DNA of 36,467 nt from the IMG/VR virus record IMGVR_UViG_3300009073_000026, positions 1-36,467 of that record. One strand, given 5' to 3'. This document shows positions 1 to 8,099 of the stretch, one piece after another. Made by a program: the position numbers and the translations under genes. This DNA is from a virus. The notes beneath the pieces were generated by a model. It was given only the letters and a program-made list of their open reading frames with translations. It had not been told where the DNA came from and ran no database searches. Each line of letters begins with the position of its first letter. Position 1 is the stretch's first letter.

Positions 1-1678
1 CGGAGCGGACGGTCTAGACTGTTGGGATCTAAACGGCAACGGTACTGGAGACCCAGCTGAAGATATCAATAACGATAGCGTCTACGATGCAAACGATTGT
101 AAAGGAGCGGACGGAGCAACAGGAACAAACGGAAACAATGGAGCAGACGGAGCACCAGGAGCGGCTGGCACAAATGGCACGGATGGCACGGATGGAAACA
201 ACGGAGCGGACGGTCTAGACTGTTGGGATCTCAACGGCAACGGTACTGGAGACCCAGCTGAAGATATCAATAACGATAGCGTCTACGATGCGAACGATTG
301 CAAAGGAGCAGACGGAGACCCCTTAACGATTGAAGACAGCCTGACATCGACATCAACAACAAACGCCCTAAGCGCAAATCAAGGACGAGCGTTACTAGAT
401 AGTATAAATAATATAAGCGGCAGCGGCGGCGGCGGCGGCGATCCTTTAGTTTTCGAGATGACCGCACTGACTGGTAGTATCTCTATGGGCAGCACAATAA
501 GTTTAACCGATTCTGACTGGCTGACTCAAATCGACAACAAGTCAATTTTAGACGCAACTAATGACCGTTTAATTATACCGTCAGGCGGCGGTCGGTACTT
601 GTTTGACTTTAGCGGAAATGACAACAAAAGCACTACGTCGGGCACTGGCTACAGGATCAGACTAACTGACGGCGGCTCGATTACCACCATAGGCGAAACT
701 TATATTAAAAATCAAGGATCAGGGGCGCAGAATAGTCAATTTAGAGCGACGGGAGTCAGAGACTTTACAGGAGGCGAAGAGATCACTTTTGGAATGACTG
801 GATATATATCCTCTTCTATTGCCGACGTGATCATCAGAGTAGTAGAAATAAAAGAAAACAACGGAACGGACGGCCTAGACTGTTGGGATCTAAACGGTAA
901 CGGTACTGGAGACCCAGCTGAAGATATCAATAACGATAGCGTCTACGATACGGACGATTGCAAAGGAGCAGACGGAACAAATGGAACAAATGGAAATGAC
1001 GGAGCAGCTGGAACAAATGGCACGGATGGCACAAATGGCACGGATGGAAACAATGGAGCGGACGGCCTCGACTGTTGGGATCTAAACGGCAACGGTACTG
1101 GAGACCCAGCTGAAGATATCAATAACGATAGCGTCTACGATACGGACGATTGCAAAGGAGCAGACGGAACAAACGGAGCAAGCGTAACGATAGAAAATAA
1201 TCTGACATCGACATCAGCTACAAACGCTCTAAGCGCAAATCAAGGACGAGCGTTACTAGATAGCATTAATAACATTAGCGGCGGCGGAGGCGGTGATTTA
1301 GTATTTTTGAACTTACAAGTAAATGACGGAGGTATCGACAGTAATGATCCGCACCCGTTCGACTTAGACGGAGTTTTCAATACACAATGGGATCCTGACA
1401 ATATTAGGAATTTAACTACAGATAAAATAGAAATACCAACTACTGGAGTTTACTCGATAACATTCTCAGCTCAATGTTACAGATCATCGGGGTCGCTACA
1501 TTTAAAAATATATAAAAACGGCACAATGGAAACAGAGTCATACATTAGCCCATCAGGAAACGCTCACGTCGAAACTAGATTTCTTGGAGAGCTACTAGAT
1601 ACGGACGAAATAAGCTTTGAGAGCCTATGGGCTGACGGATGCAGAAATTACCACATAGAATTAACACAGATCGAATAA
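1..1678 (+). CDS. Collagen-like tail fibre, C-terminal part (5' end off the window edge)
   Basis: The frame is open from base 2 to the stop, giving 558 visible residues. The first in-frame ATG at 458 is internal and should not be taken as the start. It begins with collagen-type Gly-X-Y runs and four copies of a Cys-flanked module (DCWDLNGNG...DPAED...NDC) that reads as two EF-hand-like calcium loops. Two spacers carry the fibre motif NALSANQGRALLDSI. Each is followed by a Gly-rich hinge and a beta-rich, C1q/TNF-like domain; the last one, with IPTTGVYSITFSAQ and a YHIELTQIE ending, closes the protein. It is most likely the distal receptor-binding part of a trimeric fibre. The N-terminal part is the open frame starting at 35105, so the gene crosses the window ends. 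It converges on the integrase gene with a gap of only 6 bases. Domain assignment is by pattern, not by search. Confidence 0.85.
   Translation, partial: GADGLDCWDLNGNGTGDPAEDINNDSVYDANDCKGADGATGTNGNNGADGAPGAAGTNGTDGTDGNNGADGLDCWDLNGNGTGDPAEDINNDSVYDANDCKGADGDPLTIEDSLTSTSTTNALSANQGRALLDSINNISGSGGGGGDPLVFEMTALTGSISMGSTISLTDSDWLTQIDNKSILDATNDRLIIPSGGGRYLFDFSGNDNKSTTSGTGYRIRLTDGGSITTIGETYIKNQGSGAQNSQFRATGVRDFTGGEEITFGMTGYISSSIADVIIRVVEIKENNGTDGLDCWDLNGNGTGDPAEDINNDSVYDTDDCKGADGTNGTNGNDGAAGTNGTDGTNGTDGNNGADGLDCWDLNGNGTGDPAEDINNDSVYDTDDCKGADGTNGASVTIENNLTSTSATNALSANQGRALLDSINNISGGGGGDLVFLNLQVNDGGIDSNDPHPFDLDGVFNTQWDPDNIRNLTTDKIEIPTTGVYSITFSAQCYRSSGSLHLKIYKNGTMETESYISPSGNAHVETRFLGELLDTDEISFESLWADGCRNYHIELTQIE
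2..1190 (+). repeat. Collagen / EF-hand-like repeat modules (left copies)
   Basis: Nearly identical blocks of about 110 bases begin at 2, 203, 863 and 1055. Each encodes GLDCWDLNGNG followed by DPAEDINNDSVYD and DCKGADG, and they are joined by Gly-X-Y stretches. The first pair is spaced 201 bases, the second 192. Two more copies lie at the right edge (36164 and 36374), so the assembly break falls inside this repeat family. Confidence 0.9.
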
Positions 1679-1684
1679 TATTAT

Positions 1685-2893
1685 TTAATCGCTGCTGAAT
1701 TGCTCCAAGCCATCCATCGACGTTAGCTGGACATATTCATCAAATGTTTTTTCTTTTGCGTGGCCCGTAACCTTCATGATCAGATACTTTGGCACTCCCG
1801 ACATCAATGAGTTAGTAGCGAACGAGCGTCGCCCTGTATGCGACGTGATCAACTCCCATTTTTCAAACTCCGTGTCGACGTGAATATTCTTTTTGAAACT
1901 AGGCTTTACAAATTTGCTGTTTATACCAGCTATCCGACAAGCCTCTTTTATGGCTGGATTAGCTTTTTGAGAAGATATATGATTAACGCCTTGTTTTATT
2001 ATTTTGATAAATTTTTTGTTTGATGGTATATAAATCGGCTCGTTTGTTTTCTCAGAAAGTAGCTGAAAATATTGACGACCTTTGTAATTTACAAGACTGC
2101 TTTCTTTTAATTTATTCCAATCACCAAAACGCTGACCTGACCAACAGCCTAATAGTATCAGATTTCTTGCGTTCCTTATCCTAGCGTCGGCATATTCTTG
2201 ATCATATAATTTCTTGAGATCAGCCTCGCACAAGTAAGGAAAAAACGTTTTTCTCTTCTTGATCTTAAAGCTTAAGTATGTATCATTATCTTTTGAGCAA
2301 TGACCATCTTTTATGCAAGCTGTCATCATCGCCCGAAAAATTGACAAATTGCCAGCGGCTGTATTTGTGCTGACTCCGTATTTAGTAAAAAGCAATTTAG
2401 TAAACCCGTGAAAAAAAGCTTTATCGACATCATTAAAAGTGAGCTTGTTGTTATACTCATATACTTTGTCAATGACATTATTATATTTCCCTTCCAACCC
2501 TCGATCATACATTGGGTTATTTTTCAATTTAGCAATTTGCCTAAAATAATAAAATACGGTATCACTCTCTATGCCGAAAATCTTATCATAAGATTTAGAC
2601 ATATTCAGTTTATTGAGCTGACCCTTTATCATAAGCCGCCTCCAAGCATCGTTAAATTTAATTTCGATTTGATCTAGGAAATATTTTAGCGAGTTATATT
2701 CTTGGTACGTTTTTCGGGGCCGTTGTGTTTTTTTGTTCCAATCCCTTATCCTAACTTTTTCGCTTAAGAATTTTTTGAACGGCGGAGAATTTGGCAGCAA
2801 CTTGACAACCAATCTTATGTGGGCAAAACTATTCTTATCCTGTTTATTCACGCCTGACGACCGCACCTCTAAATAAAATTTTACCTTAGACAT
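1685..2893 (-). CDS. int: Tyrosine-family integrase
   Basis: This 402-residue site-specific recombinase should integrate and excise the phage at attP. It has an N-terminal arm-binding domain (about 1-95), a SAM-like core-binding domain (about 110-205) and a C-terminal catalytic domain. Catalytic residues are visible: Arg255 in GQRFGDW, a likely Lys282 in LLSEKTNE, His352 and Arg355 in SHTGRRSF, His378 in TGHAKEKTF, and the nucleophile Tyr387 in DEYVQL. Length and order match the integrases of Bacteroidetes prophages and conjugative elements. It reads away from the attP-like region that starts just upstream of its ATG, and it converges on the fibre gene. No excisionase is adjacent; the helix-turn-helix gene at 13862 is one remote candidate. 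Confidence 0.95.
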   Translation of the reverse strand: MSKVKFYLEVRSSGVNKQDKNSFAHIRLVVKLLPNSPPFKKFLSEKVRIRDWNKKTQRPRKTYQEYNSLKYFLDQIEIKFNDAWRRLMIKGQLNKLNMSKSYDKIFGIESDTVFYYFRQIAKLKNNPMYDRGLEGKYNNVIDKVYEYNNKLTFNDVDKAFFHGFTKLLFTKYGVSTNTAAGNLSIFRAMMTACIKDGHCSKDNDTYLSFKIKKRKTFFPYLCEADLKKLYDQEYADARIRNARNLILLGCWSGQRFGDWNKLKESSLVNYKGRQYFQLLSEKTNEPIYIPSNKKFIKIIKQGVNHISSQKANPAIKEACRIAGINSKFVKPSFKKNIHVDTEFEKWELITSHTGRRSFATNSLMSGVPKYLIMKVTGHAKEKTFDEYVQLTSMDGLEQFSSD

Positions 2894-2922
2894 ATGAATA
2901 TTTTAGTTTATGTTCAAAATCC

Positions 2923-2949
2923 GTCGGACGAATGTCGGACAAGTTTATT
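2923..2949 (+). repeat. Integrase arm-type direct repeat, copy 1
   Basis: GTCGGAC followed closely by TGTCGGACAAGTTTAT. The same composite element recurs in the same orientation at 3129-3155 with 24 of 26 bases identical. The copies flank the tRNA-derived core and sit just upstream of int, as arm-type binding sites of tyrosine integrases do. Each element is itself a tandem pair of GTCGGAC. Confidence 0.7.
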
Positions 2950-3029
2950 AAAAACATACCATATATTATAATTATGAAATACTAAAAACTCAATGCTTAA
3001 AGGGTTTTTGTTGTATGTGTTTAATATTG

Positions 3030-3050
3030 CAAATCCCTCCTCTTCCGCCA
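3030..3050 (+). other. tRNA 3'-end fragment, putative attP core
   Basis: The bases read as the end of a T-loop (CAAAT), the 3' strand of a T-stem (CCCTC), the 3' strand of an acceptor stem (CTCTTCC), discriminator G and CCA. The matching 5' strands (GAGGG and GGAAGAG) are absent upstream, so it is not a complete tRNA. The discriminator G fits tRNA-Ser but the identity cannot be settled here. Phages that integrate into a tRNA gene carry exactly such a fragment, so that the gene is rebuilt after recombination. Confidence 0.75.
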
Positions 3051-3073
3051 AGCGTGATTAACGCGAACTACAT

Positions 3074-3109
3074 AAAAGCTTGTAAGTCAATGACTTGCAA
3101 GCTTTTTTT
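3074..3109 (+). terminator. Rho-independent terminator downstream of the tRNA fragment
   Basis: Arms AAAAGCTTGTAAGTCA (3074-3089) and TGACTTGCAAGCTTTT (3091-3106) pair with a single G-U wobble and run into a T tract. The apical pairs would open to make a loop. It lies 24 bases after the tRNA CCA, so on integration it would end transcription of the rebuilt host tRNA. Confidence 0.8.
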
Positions 3110-3128
3110 ATAAGTTTTCATTACATCG

Positions 3129-3155
3129 GTCGGACATATGTCGGACAAGTTTATA
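3129..3155 (+). repeat. Integrase arm-type direct repeat, copy 2
   Basis: Second copy of the element at 2923-2949, in the same orientation and on the other side of the tRNA-derived core. The shared part is TGTCGGACAAGTTTAT preceded by GTCGGAC. Confidence 0.7.
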
Positions 3156-3216
3156 ATTTTGGTCATTTATACTTTCTTATATTTTCATTTAAGACCTCCC
3201 GACGCTGGTCTTAAGA

Positions 3217-3837
3217 ATGAAAGCAAAACAAAAATTAATACTTATCGACGCTGGTCACGGCGGACTATACAAAGGCGAGTATACCACACCAGGCAAAAGG
3301 GCGACCATCAACGGAGTACCGTTTTTCGAGGGCGTTTATAACAGAGCTATCGCGCATCTAGTAAACTTTAAGCTGTCTCAATGTGGGATCAAATCGCATA
3401 TGCTTAGTTACGATAATCGAGACCAAACCCTAGCCTATCGAGTCGAACGAGTCAACCAACTAAATGAAGAGTTTACTTGCTTTTTAATTTCCATACATCA
3501 AAACGCTTTTGACAATCTACAAGCTCACGGCTTTGAGATCTTTACAAGTCCAGGCGAAACATTAAGCGACCTCGCTGCTGAAGCCGCCATCGAAATATTT
3601 AAAAATTCTTATCCTAATCGGGTCGTCCGCTCAACCTTAGACGGGCGCAATGGTAAACTATCAAAAGAGGCAAATTTTAGAATATTGAAGTCGACGACTT
3701 GTCCAGCTATGTTAACAGAATTTGGATTTATGACGAACCCTATCGAGTTTGATTATATGTCTAGCGACAAAGGCATCAGCGATCAGGTCAATTTTTTGAC
3801 TCAAGCACTCTATCATATTCACAATCACATCATATAA
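3217..3837 (+). CDS. N-acetylmuramoyl-L-alanine amidase (endolysin)
   Basis: This 206-residue zinc hydrolase of the Amidase_3 family cleaves the amide bond between muramic acid and the stem peptide. Expected zinc ligands are His14 in DAGHGG, Glu38 in FFEGVYN and His94 in ISIHQNAFD. The catalytic glutamate is Glu168 in MLTEFGFMTNP. There is no signal peptide and no separate cell-wall-binding domain, so it is a compact single-domain lysin that needs a holin or similar route to reach the wall. It is the first gene after attP. The one-segment membrane protein at 32936 is the nearest holin candidate on the circular map. Confidence 0.93.
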   Translation: MKAKQKLILIDAGHGGLYKGEYTTPGKRATINGVPFFEGVYNRAIAHLVNFKLSQCGIKSHMLSYDNRDQTLAYRVERVNQLNEEFTCFLISIHQNAFDNLQAHGFEIFTSPGETLSDLAAEAAIEIFKNSYPNRVVRSTLDGRNGKLSKEANFRILKSTTCPAMLTEFGFMTNPIEFDYMSSDKGISDQVNFLTQALYHIHNHII

Positions 3838-3850
3838 ACAAAATCACCTA

Positions 3851-4066
3851 ATGAAGCCAGGAACAATTATCAAGCTAAAGCGACCAAATAAACCAATAAT
3901 TTTTGGCGAGGTCTCAACTGTTAACCAAGACAATAAAGTCGAGAATATCATCGACTTAAAAGGCGATCGAATCAAGGTCGACGTCAGCGATATAATTATC
4001 GCGCTCACTTGGATAGAAAAACTGATCTATAAAATAAAATTGATTTTACGAATATGGGCAACTTAA
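3851..4066 (+). CDS. Small hypothetical protein
   Basis: 71 residues, not recognised. The first half (GTIIKLKRPNKPIIFGEV, then NIIDLKGDRIKVDVSDI) alternates charged and hydrophobic residues and suggests a small beta-barrel. The last 20 residues are basic and hydrophobic. It lies 13 bases after the endolysin and overlaps the next gene by 13 bases, so the three are probably co-transcribed. Confidence 0.6.
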   Translation: MKPGTIIKLKRPNKPIIFGEVSTVNQDNKVENIIDLKGDRIKVDVSDIIIALTWIEKLIYKIKLILRIWAT

Positions 4067-4530
4067 AACAATCTTATACTCAAGCGGAGTGGAGAAAAAA
4101 GGTCTACAAGGCAAAGAGTCCGAATATTGTCGGGCTGCTAGTAAGGCGCAATAGAGTCGGCTTTGCAAACTGGGATCCACACACTAGGACTTTTAGAGAC
4201 CTATGCAATTTAAAGACCTTCGCCGCCTTCGCTAAAATATTGGAGATCAATCGAAAAGAGATCATAAAGCTCGTTATTGTCCTATCGACTAGGAACGAAC
4301 ACATGGAAAGCTTTTATCGATTGTTTTGTAATGAGTACGGTATCGAGTATCGAATCAGCACGATCGACAAACCGAGTGAGAACATTAATAAGAAAGAATT
4401 TAATAATAATGTCAAGTATGAAGGTCACAGCACTAGACTATCAAGGAAAGCTGCAATGATAGTTTATGATCACAAAGAAGATGAATTTTTAAAAAATCTG
4501 ATCAATGCCAACGATAAACAAAAAAAGTAA
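4054..4530 (+). CDS. Hypothetical protein
   Basis: 158 residues without a recognised domain. The N-terminal half is basic (WRKKVYKAKSPN, LLVRRNRVG) and the middle is helical with EINRKEIIKLVIVLSTRN; the C terminus is rich in Lys and Asn. The overlap with the gene before and the 26-base overlap with the HNH gene after support a real gene in a tightly packed operon. A role in DNA packaging or cutting is possible from its position only. Confidence 0.6.
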   Translation: MGNLKQSYTQAEWRKKVYKAKSPNIVGLLVRRNRVGFANWDPHTRTFRDLCNLKTFAAFAKILEINRKEIIKLVIVLSTRNEHMESFYRLFCNEYGIEYRISTIDKPSENINKKEFNNNVKYEGHSTRLSRKAAMIVYDHKEDEFLKNLINANDKQKK

Positions 4531-4888
4531 AAAGCGGCCTTGGCTTAAGCGTCAATCGTGGGGATCATCTAAGAGTCGATCGCACCGAAAAGATCAGATT
4601 GATTTTTATAACTCGCACAAATGGAGATCTAAAGCAAGGAAACATAAAGTAAAATATCCGCTTTGTGAAGTTTGTAAATTAAACAATATTATCAGAGCGG
4701 TCGAGGTAACTGATCATGTGATCCCTGTAGAGCTTGGTGGAGACCCGTTCGACGATCTAAACCTCAGATCATTATGTCACTCAGATCACAACAGTAAAAG
4801 CGCGAGAGAGAAGAACAGACCTATCTACAGATCAGAAGTAAACGGCAACGGCTTATTAATACCAAGATACCCACTACAAGAAATATGA
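4505..4888 (+). CDS. HNH endonuclease (first of two)
   Basis: 127 residues. The HNH fold is visible as CEVC (Cys54, Cys57), then TDHVIPVELGGDP with Asp70-His71, then DLNLRSLCHSDHN with Asn86, Cys91 and His95. A basic N terminus of about 50 residues precedes it. HNH proteins next to the terminase genes work with the large terminase in DNA maturation in several cos phages, and the position here fits. A homing-type nuclease is the alternative. The ATG overlaps the previous gene, and the stop overlaps the ATG of the next (ATGA). Confidence 0.88.
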   Translation: MPTINKKSKKRPWLKRQSWGSSKSRSHRKDQIDFYNSHKWRSKARKHKVKYPLCEVCKLNNIIRAVEVTDHVIPVELGGDPFDDLNLRSLCHSDHNSKSAREKNRPIYRSEVNGNGLLIPRYPLQEI

Positions 4889-5229
4889 AATATATAACTA
4901 ACACGGATCTCAGACTCGAAGTATACAATAAAACACAGGGCCGTTGTGCTTACTGTGGTAATCATATAAGTTATGACGATATGGAGGTCGATCACATCAT
5001 AGCTCAATCAACATATCACAGCATAGTTAAACATGGCTTACAACCTACTTTCTTAAAGCATCTAAGCGTAGACGATCTTGATCATATAGATAACCTTCAT
5101 TCGTCTTGTAATAGGTGCAATACAGTCAAGTCTAACAAGCCGCTCGAATACTTTAGAAAAAAAGATCAGCTGTTCTACTATGAGACACATACTCAGCTGC
5201 AGGATCGAAAAAAAAATATAAATAATTAG
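4885..5229 (+). CDS. HNH endonuclease (second of two)
   Basis: 114 residues with a second, distinct HNH core: CAYC (Cys21, Cys24), EVDHIIAQS with Asp36-His37, DNLHSSCNRCN with Asn70, Cys75 and Cys78, and Lys82. It is not a duplicate of its neighbour, because the zinc-ligand spacing differs and it has no basic N-terminal arm. Translation is coupled to the preceding gene by an ATGA overlap. The tandem pair sits directly before the terminase genes. One may be the packaging nuclease and the other a homing enzyme. Confidence 0.88.
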   Translation: MKYITNTDLRLEVYNKTQGRCAYCGNHISYDDMEVDHIIAQSTYHSIVKHGLQPTFLKHLSVDDLDHIDNLHSSCNRCNTVKSNKPLEYFRKKDQLFYYETHTQLQDRKKNINN

Positions 5230-5295
5230 GGGGAGGGGGTCAAATTCCTTGCAGATGTAAAATTTTATACATCGCTGCTTAGACTCGCGTATACT
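5229..5295 (+). promoter_or_regulatory. G-rich box and short palindrome before the terminase genes (candidate cos/pac)
   Basis: GGGGGAGGGGG occurs right after the HNH stop, in an otherwise AT-rich genome. It is followed by the imperfect palindrome GATGTAAAATTTTATACATC. Gaps between HNH and terS genes are where cos sites lie in several HNH-bearing phages. There is no direct evidence of cutting here. Confidence 0.3.
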
Positions 5296-5712
5296 TTGTC
5301 AAAACTTCAAACTTTTAAACCCAAATATCACTCTATACGATCCATGAAGAAAGCCAAATCACTCACTCAGATAAATACAGCATCTACAACGAAGGAGGTC
5401 AAAGCTGTTTTAGAGGTCGTCGAATTTTTCAAACGGGCGCACCCTATTAGCTCGATCGCGAAATATTTAAAAGGCGAATTAAAATTTAATGACGCAAAGT
5501 GTAGACTAATATTAGAACGTGCTCAACTAGTAATGAGGTCGGACAATCTTAAAAGTCAACTTGAGCACCTGGAGCAGTCACTCGCAAAACTCGACGACCT
5601 TTATCAAAAAAATTATTTGCTTTCAGAGCTTAAAGAATGTCGAGCGATAGTCGTGGAACATGACAAGCTCTTTACAAAATATATGTTTTTAATCGACTCA
5701 GAATCTGACTAA
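5296..5712 (+). CDS. Hypothetical protein upstream of terS
   Basis: 138 residues from a TTG start; an ATG 16 codons later (5344) is the alternative. The C-terminal half is predicted to be helical with heptad-like leucines (SQLEHLEQSLAKLDDLYQ). The middle (HPISSIAKYLKGELKFNDAKCRLI) could be a small helix-turn-helix, but this is a guess. The stop codon directly abuts the terS ATG, so the two are translationally coupled. A packaging accessory role is inferred from context alone. Confidence 0.65.
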   Translation: MSKLQTFKPKYHSIRSMKKAKSLTQINTASTTKEVKAVLEVVEFFKRAHPISSIAKYLKGELKFNDAKCRLILERAQLVMRSDNLKSQLEHLEQSLAKLDDLYQKNYLLSELKECRAIVVEHDKLFTKYMFLIDSESD

Positions 5713-6165
5713 ATGGCCCGACCAAAAAAACCCGACCAATTGAAAATAATAGAGGGCACTGCTAGAGGTGACAGGATGACGCCCAACGCTCCGAGCTTTG
5801 TGCTAGTCATCGAGACGCCTCCAGCTCCGACAGAGTTTTCCGATGAAGCGATCGAGATATGGGAGCGGATCACATCGTCACTAGTACAAGCTAAGTTATT
5901 AAACACCGTCGATTTAGATATGCTCGCGGCGTACTGTTTGGAGATGGAGGTCTACTATAAAATGAGTAGAAAAACAGAGAAAAGAAAAACCATTATGACC
6001 GACAAAGGCATGATCAAAGTCAGGGCCGAAATGAAGATCAAGAACGACGCACTAACCAACGCTGGCAAGATCGCGGCTCAGTTCGGATTCACGCCAGCGG
6101 CTCGACAAAAGCTAATCGCACAACACCAAGCCGATCGAGCCGATGATCCGTTTGGAGATTATTAA
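5713..6165 (+). CDS. terS: Terminase small subunit, P27 family
   Basis: 150 residues. The family marks are the N-terminal MARPKKPDQLKIIEGTARGDR and the C-terminal FGFTPAARQKLIAQH, with a helical middle and a C-terminal acidic tail (DDPFGDY). It recognises the phage packaging site and hands DNA to TerL. Length is usual for the family. It is followed by terL after 5 bases. Confidence 0.92.
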   Translation: MARPKKPDQLKIIEGTARGDRMTPNAPSFVLVIETPPAPTEFSDEAIEIWERITSSLVQAKLLNTVDLDMLAAYCLEMEVYYKMSRKTEKRKTIMTDKGMIKVRAEMKIKNDALTNAGKIAAQFGFTPAARQKLIAQHQADRADDPFGDY

Positions 6166-6170
6166 ATATA

Positions 6171-7868
6171 ATGAGCAGTAAGAAAAAATCATATCATAAA
6201 TTTGTGGACTCGGTTACGTCGGGCAAACTACCATCGAACAGAAACATAAAGCTGGCGGTATCTCGATTTTCTAGAGACCTAAAGTCCTGCAATAAAAAAA
6301 ACTATCCGTTTTATTTTGATGAAGATGCAGCCGATAGGGCGATCACTTTTGTCAAACGCTTACGACACACAAAAGGAGAATTTGCAAATAGACAGTTTGA
6401 CCTCCAGCAGTATCAGGCTTTCATACTTGCAAACATATTCGGCTGGAAGAAAAAAGATAATAACAAAAGGAGATTCACAAAGGTATATACTGAGATCGCT
6501 CGAAAAAATGGCAAATCAGAATTTGCAGCGGCAATAGGTATTTATTTATTATATGCTGATAATGAACAAGGGGCAGAGATATACACAGCGGCCACAAAAA
6601 AAGATCAAGCGAAAATCGTTTTTAATATCATCAAATCGATGGTCAAGAAAATGAAACTTGAGTCACCAAAAGCAAAGAAGACGATCGGCGTACACACTAA
6701 CAACATCCATGTATTAAGTACTGAAAGTCTAGTCGAACCTTTGCCAGCCGACTCCGACAAGCTCGACGGCCTCAACCCTCACGGCGCGATCATTGACGAA
6801 TATCACTCGCACAAATCAAGCGACTTACTAGAGGTGATCGAAACGGGTATGGGCGCGAGACTGCAACCGCTACTATTCATTATCACGACGGCTGGATTCA
6901 ATCGTTACTCTCCATGTTTTAGATTACGAAAAGTATGTATCGACGTTCTTGAAGATCACAAAGTAGATGATACTTTATTTTCTATGATCTTCACACTTGA
7001 TGAAGGCGACGACTGGAAGCAAGAAACATCTTGGATAAAGTCAAACCCTAATCTCGGCAACGCTCCATACTTGAGCTATATGCAATCGCAACTGACTAAG
7101 GCTATTAACGAAGGGGCGGACAAAGAGATACAATTTAAAACCAAAAATTTAAATATTTGGACTAGCACGGGATCGACTTGGATCAGTGCAGACAAGTGGA
7201 GTGCAAACGGCCAATCGTTTGACATTAAAAAACTTAAAGGGCGTCGAGCTTACGGAGGCTTAGATCTTTCGTCGGTCTCTGATCTATCTGCATTCGTGTT
7301 AGTGTTTCCGCCAATCGACAAGGATCCGACTACTTATATCGTCGGTCGATACTATTGTCCAGAAGAGGGTGCAAAAAAGAGATCAGCAAAAGACGGCGTT
7401 CCCTACCTACAATGGGCCAAAGATAAAGCAATCAAGATGACTCCTGGCAATGTCATCGATTACGACTACATCAAAAAGGATATACTCGACGCTGCTGAGG
7501 ATTACGATATTATCGTCGTCGAGTTTGATAGATATAACTCAAGTCAAATCGTCATCGACTTAACTGAGGAAGGTATCGCGATGGATGCTTTTAGTCAGAC
7601 ATACGTTCACATGAACGCGCCGATAAATCAGATCGAGAAAATGATACTAAATAACGAGGCCAATCACGGCGGCGACGTCGCGCTTGCGTGGATGGCTGGT
7701 AATGTCATGATCAAACTAGATGCGAACGGAAATAGAAAATTTGATAAAGCAGCGAGTACTGAGAAAATCGATGGAATGGTCGCGCTGGCAATGGCAGTCG
7801 GCGGATGGATGACAGAAGAAGTCATCGGCCCAAGCGTATACGAATCAAAAGGAATAACGAAATTATAA
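6171..7868 (+). CDS. terL: Terminase large subunit
   Basis: 565 residues; the packaging motor ATPase and nuclease. The Walker A-like ARKNGKS (Lys115) and the Walker B region GAIIDEYH (Asp209, Glu210) are present, followed by the coupling motif FIITTAG. The RNase H-like nuclease shows YGGLDLSSVSDLSAF, then VVEFDRYNS and a C-terminal EKIDGMVALAMAVGG. The sequence type is the Terminase_1 family found in HK97-like phages, normally upstream of the portal. Here the portal is about 11 kb downstream, beyond the lysogeny and replication genes. Confidence 0.97.
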   Translation: MSSKKKSYHKFVDSVTSGKLPSNRNIKLAVSRFSRDLKSCNKKNYPFYFDEDAADRAITFVKRLRHTKGEFANRQFDLQQYQAFILANIFGWKKKDNNKRRFTKVYTEIARKNGKSEFAAAIGIYLLYADNEQGAEIYTAATKKDQAKIVFNIIKSMVKKMKLESPKAKKTIGVHTNNIHVLSTESLVEPLPADSDKLDGLNPHGAIIDEYHSHKSSDLLEVIETGMGARLQPLLFIITTAGFNRYSPCFRLRKVCIDVLEDHKVDDTLFSMIFTLDEGDDWKQETSWIKSNPNLGNAPYLSYMQSQLTKAINEGADKEIQFKTKNLNIWTSTGSTWISADKWSANGQSFDIKKLKGRRAYGGLDLSSVSDLSAFVLVFPPIDKDPTTYIVGRYYCPEEGAKKRSAKDGVPYLQWAKDKAIKMTPGNVIDYDYIKKDILDAAEDYDIIVVEFDRYNSSQIVIDLTEEGIAMDAFSQTYVHMNAPINQIEKMILNNEANHGGDVALAWMAGNVMIKLDANGNRKFDKAASTEKIDGMVALAMAVGGWMTEEVIGPSVYESKGITKL

Positions 7869-7869
7869 A

Positions 7870-8088
7870 ATGAATCTCGACATAAGCATACTGCAAAAAG
7901 ATGGCTACTGGAAAAAATATCTTGAGATCATTGCCGATCATGATACTCGCGATAATAAACACGCCTACGAAATACTTGAGAGCTTACTAAATGATAAATT
8001 TAATATATCTCGATACGGATCATACAATACTTTCAGAAATGCCAAGCACCAATATTTTAAAAAGAAGAAACGAACAATCCGTAAATAG
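7870..8088 (+). CDS. Small hypothetical protein after terL
   Basis: 72 residues, not recognised. The protein is helical by appearance and ends in a strongly basic tail (KKKKRTIRK), which suggests nucleic-acid contact. It starts one base after the terL stop codon, so it is expressed with packaging genes. It converges on the minus-strand lysogeny operon with only 11 bases between stop codons and no clear terminator. Confidence 0.6.
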   Translation: MNLDISILQKDGYWKKYLEIIADHDTRDNKHAYEILESLLNDKFNISRYGSYNTFRNAKHQYFKKKKRTIRK

Positions 8089-8099
8089 CAAATGGCTAA

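Larger units (their letters stand above)
2894..3216. other. attP-like region (non-coding, 323 bases)
   Basis: This is the gene-free stretch between the integrase start and the endolysin. It contains, in order, arm repeat 1, a tRNA 3' end (about 3030-3050), a rho-independent terminator and arm repeat 2. Only the last part of a tRNA is present and no 5' half is seen, as expected for attP rather than attL. A short open frame over 3138-3341 overlaps the endolysin in another frame and is not credible. Confidence 0.75.

Noticed and set aside
82-930. Minus-strand frames rich in Pro, Ala, Ser and Val opposite the collagen modules (also at 36244-36441)
   Set aside because: They are reverse-strand reflections of Gly-X-Y codon repeats and change whenever the repeat changes.
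458-1678. A stand-alone gene starting at ATG 458
   Set aside because: The same frame is open back to base 2 and carries the conserved collagen modules, so 458 is an internal Met of the fibre gene.
3020-3050. A complete tRNA gene
   Set aside because: Only the 3' strand of the T and acceptor stems is present; the 5' strands and anticodon arm are missing.
3138-3341. A 67-codon frame running from the second arm repeat into the endolysin
   Set aside because: It overlaps the endolysin in another frame, starts inside the attP repeat, and has no protein-like pattern.
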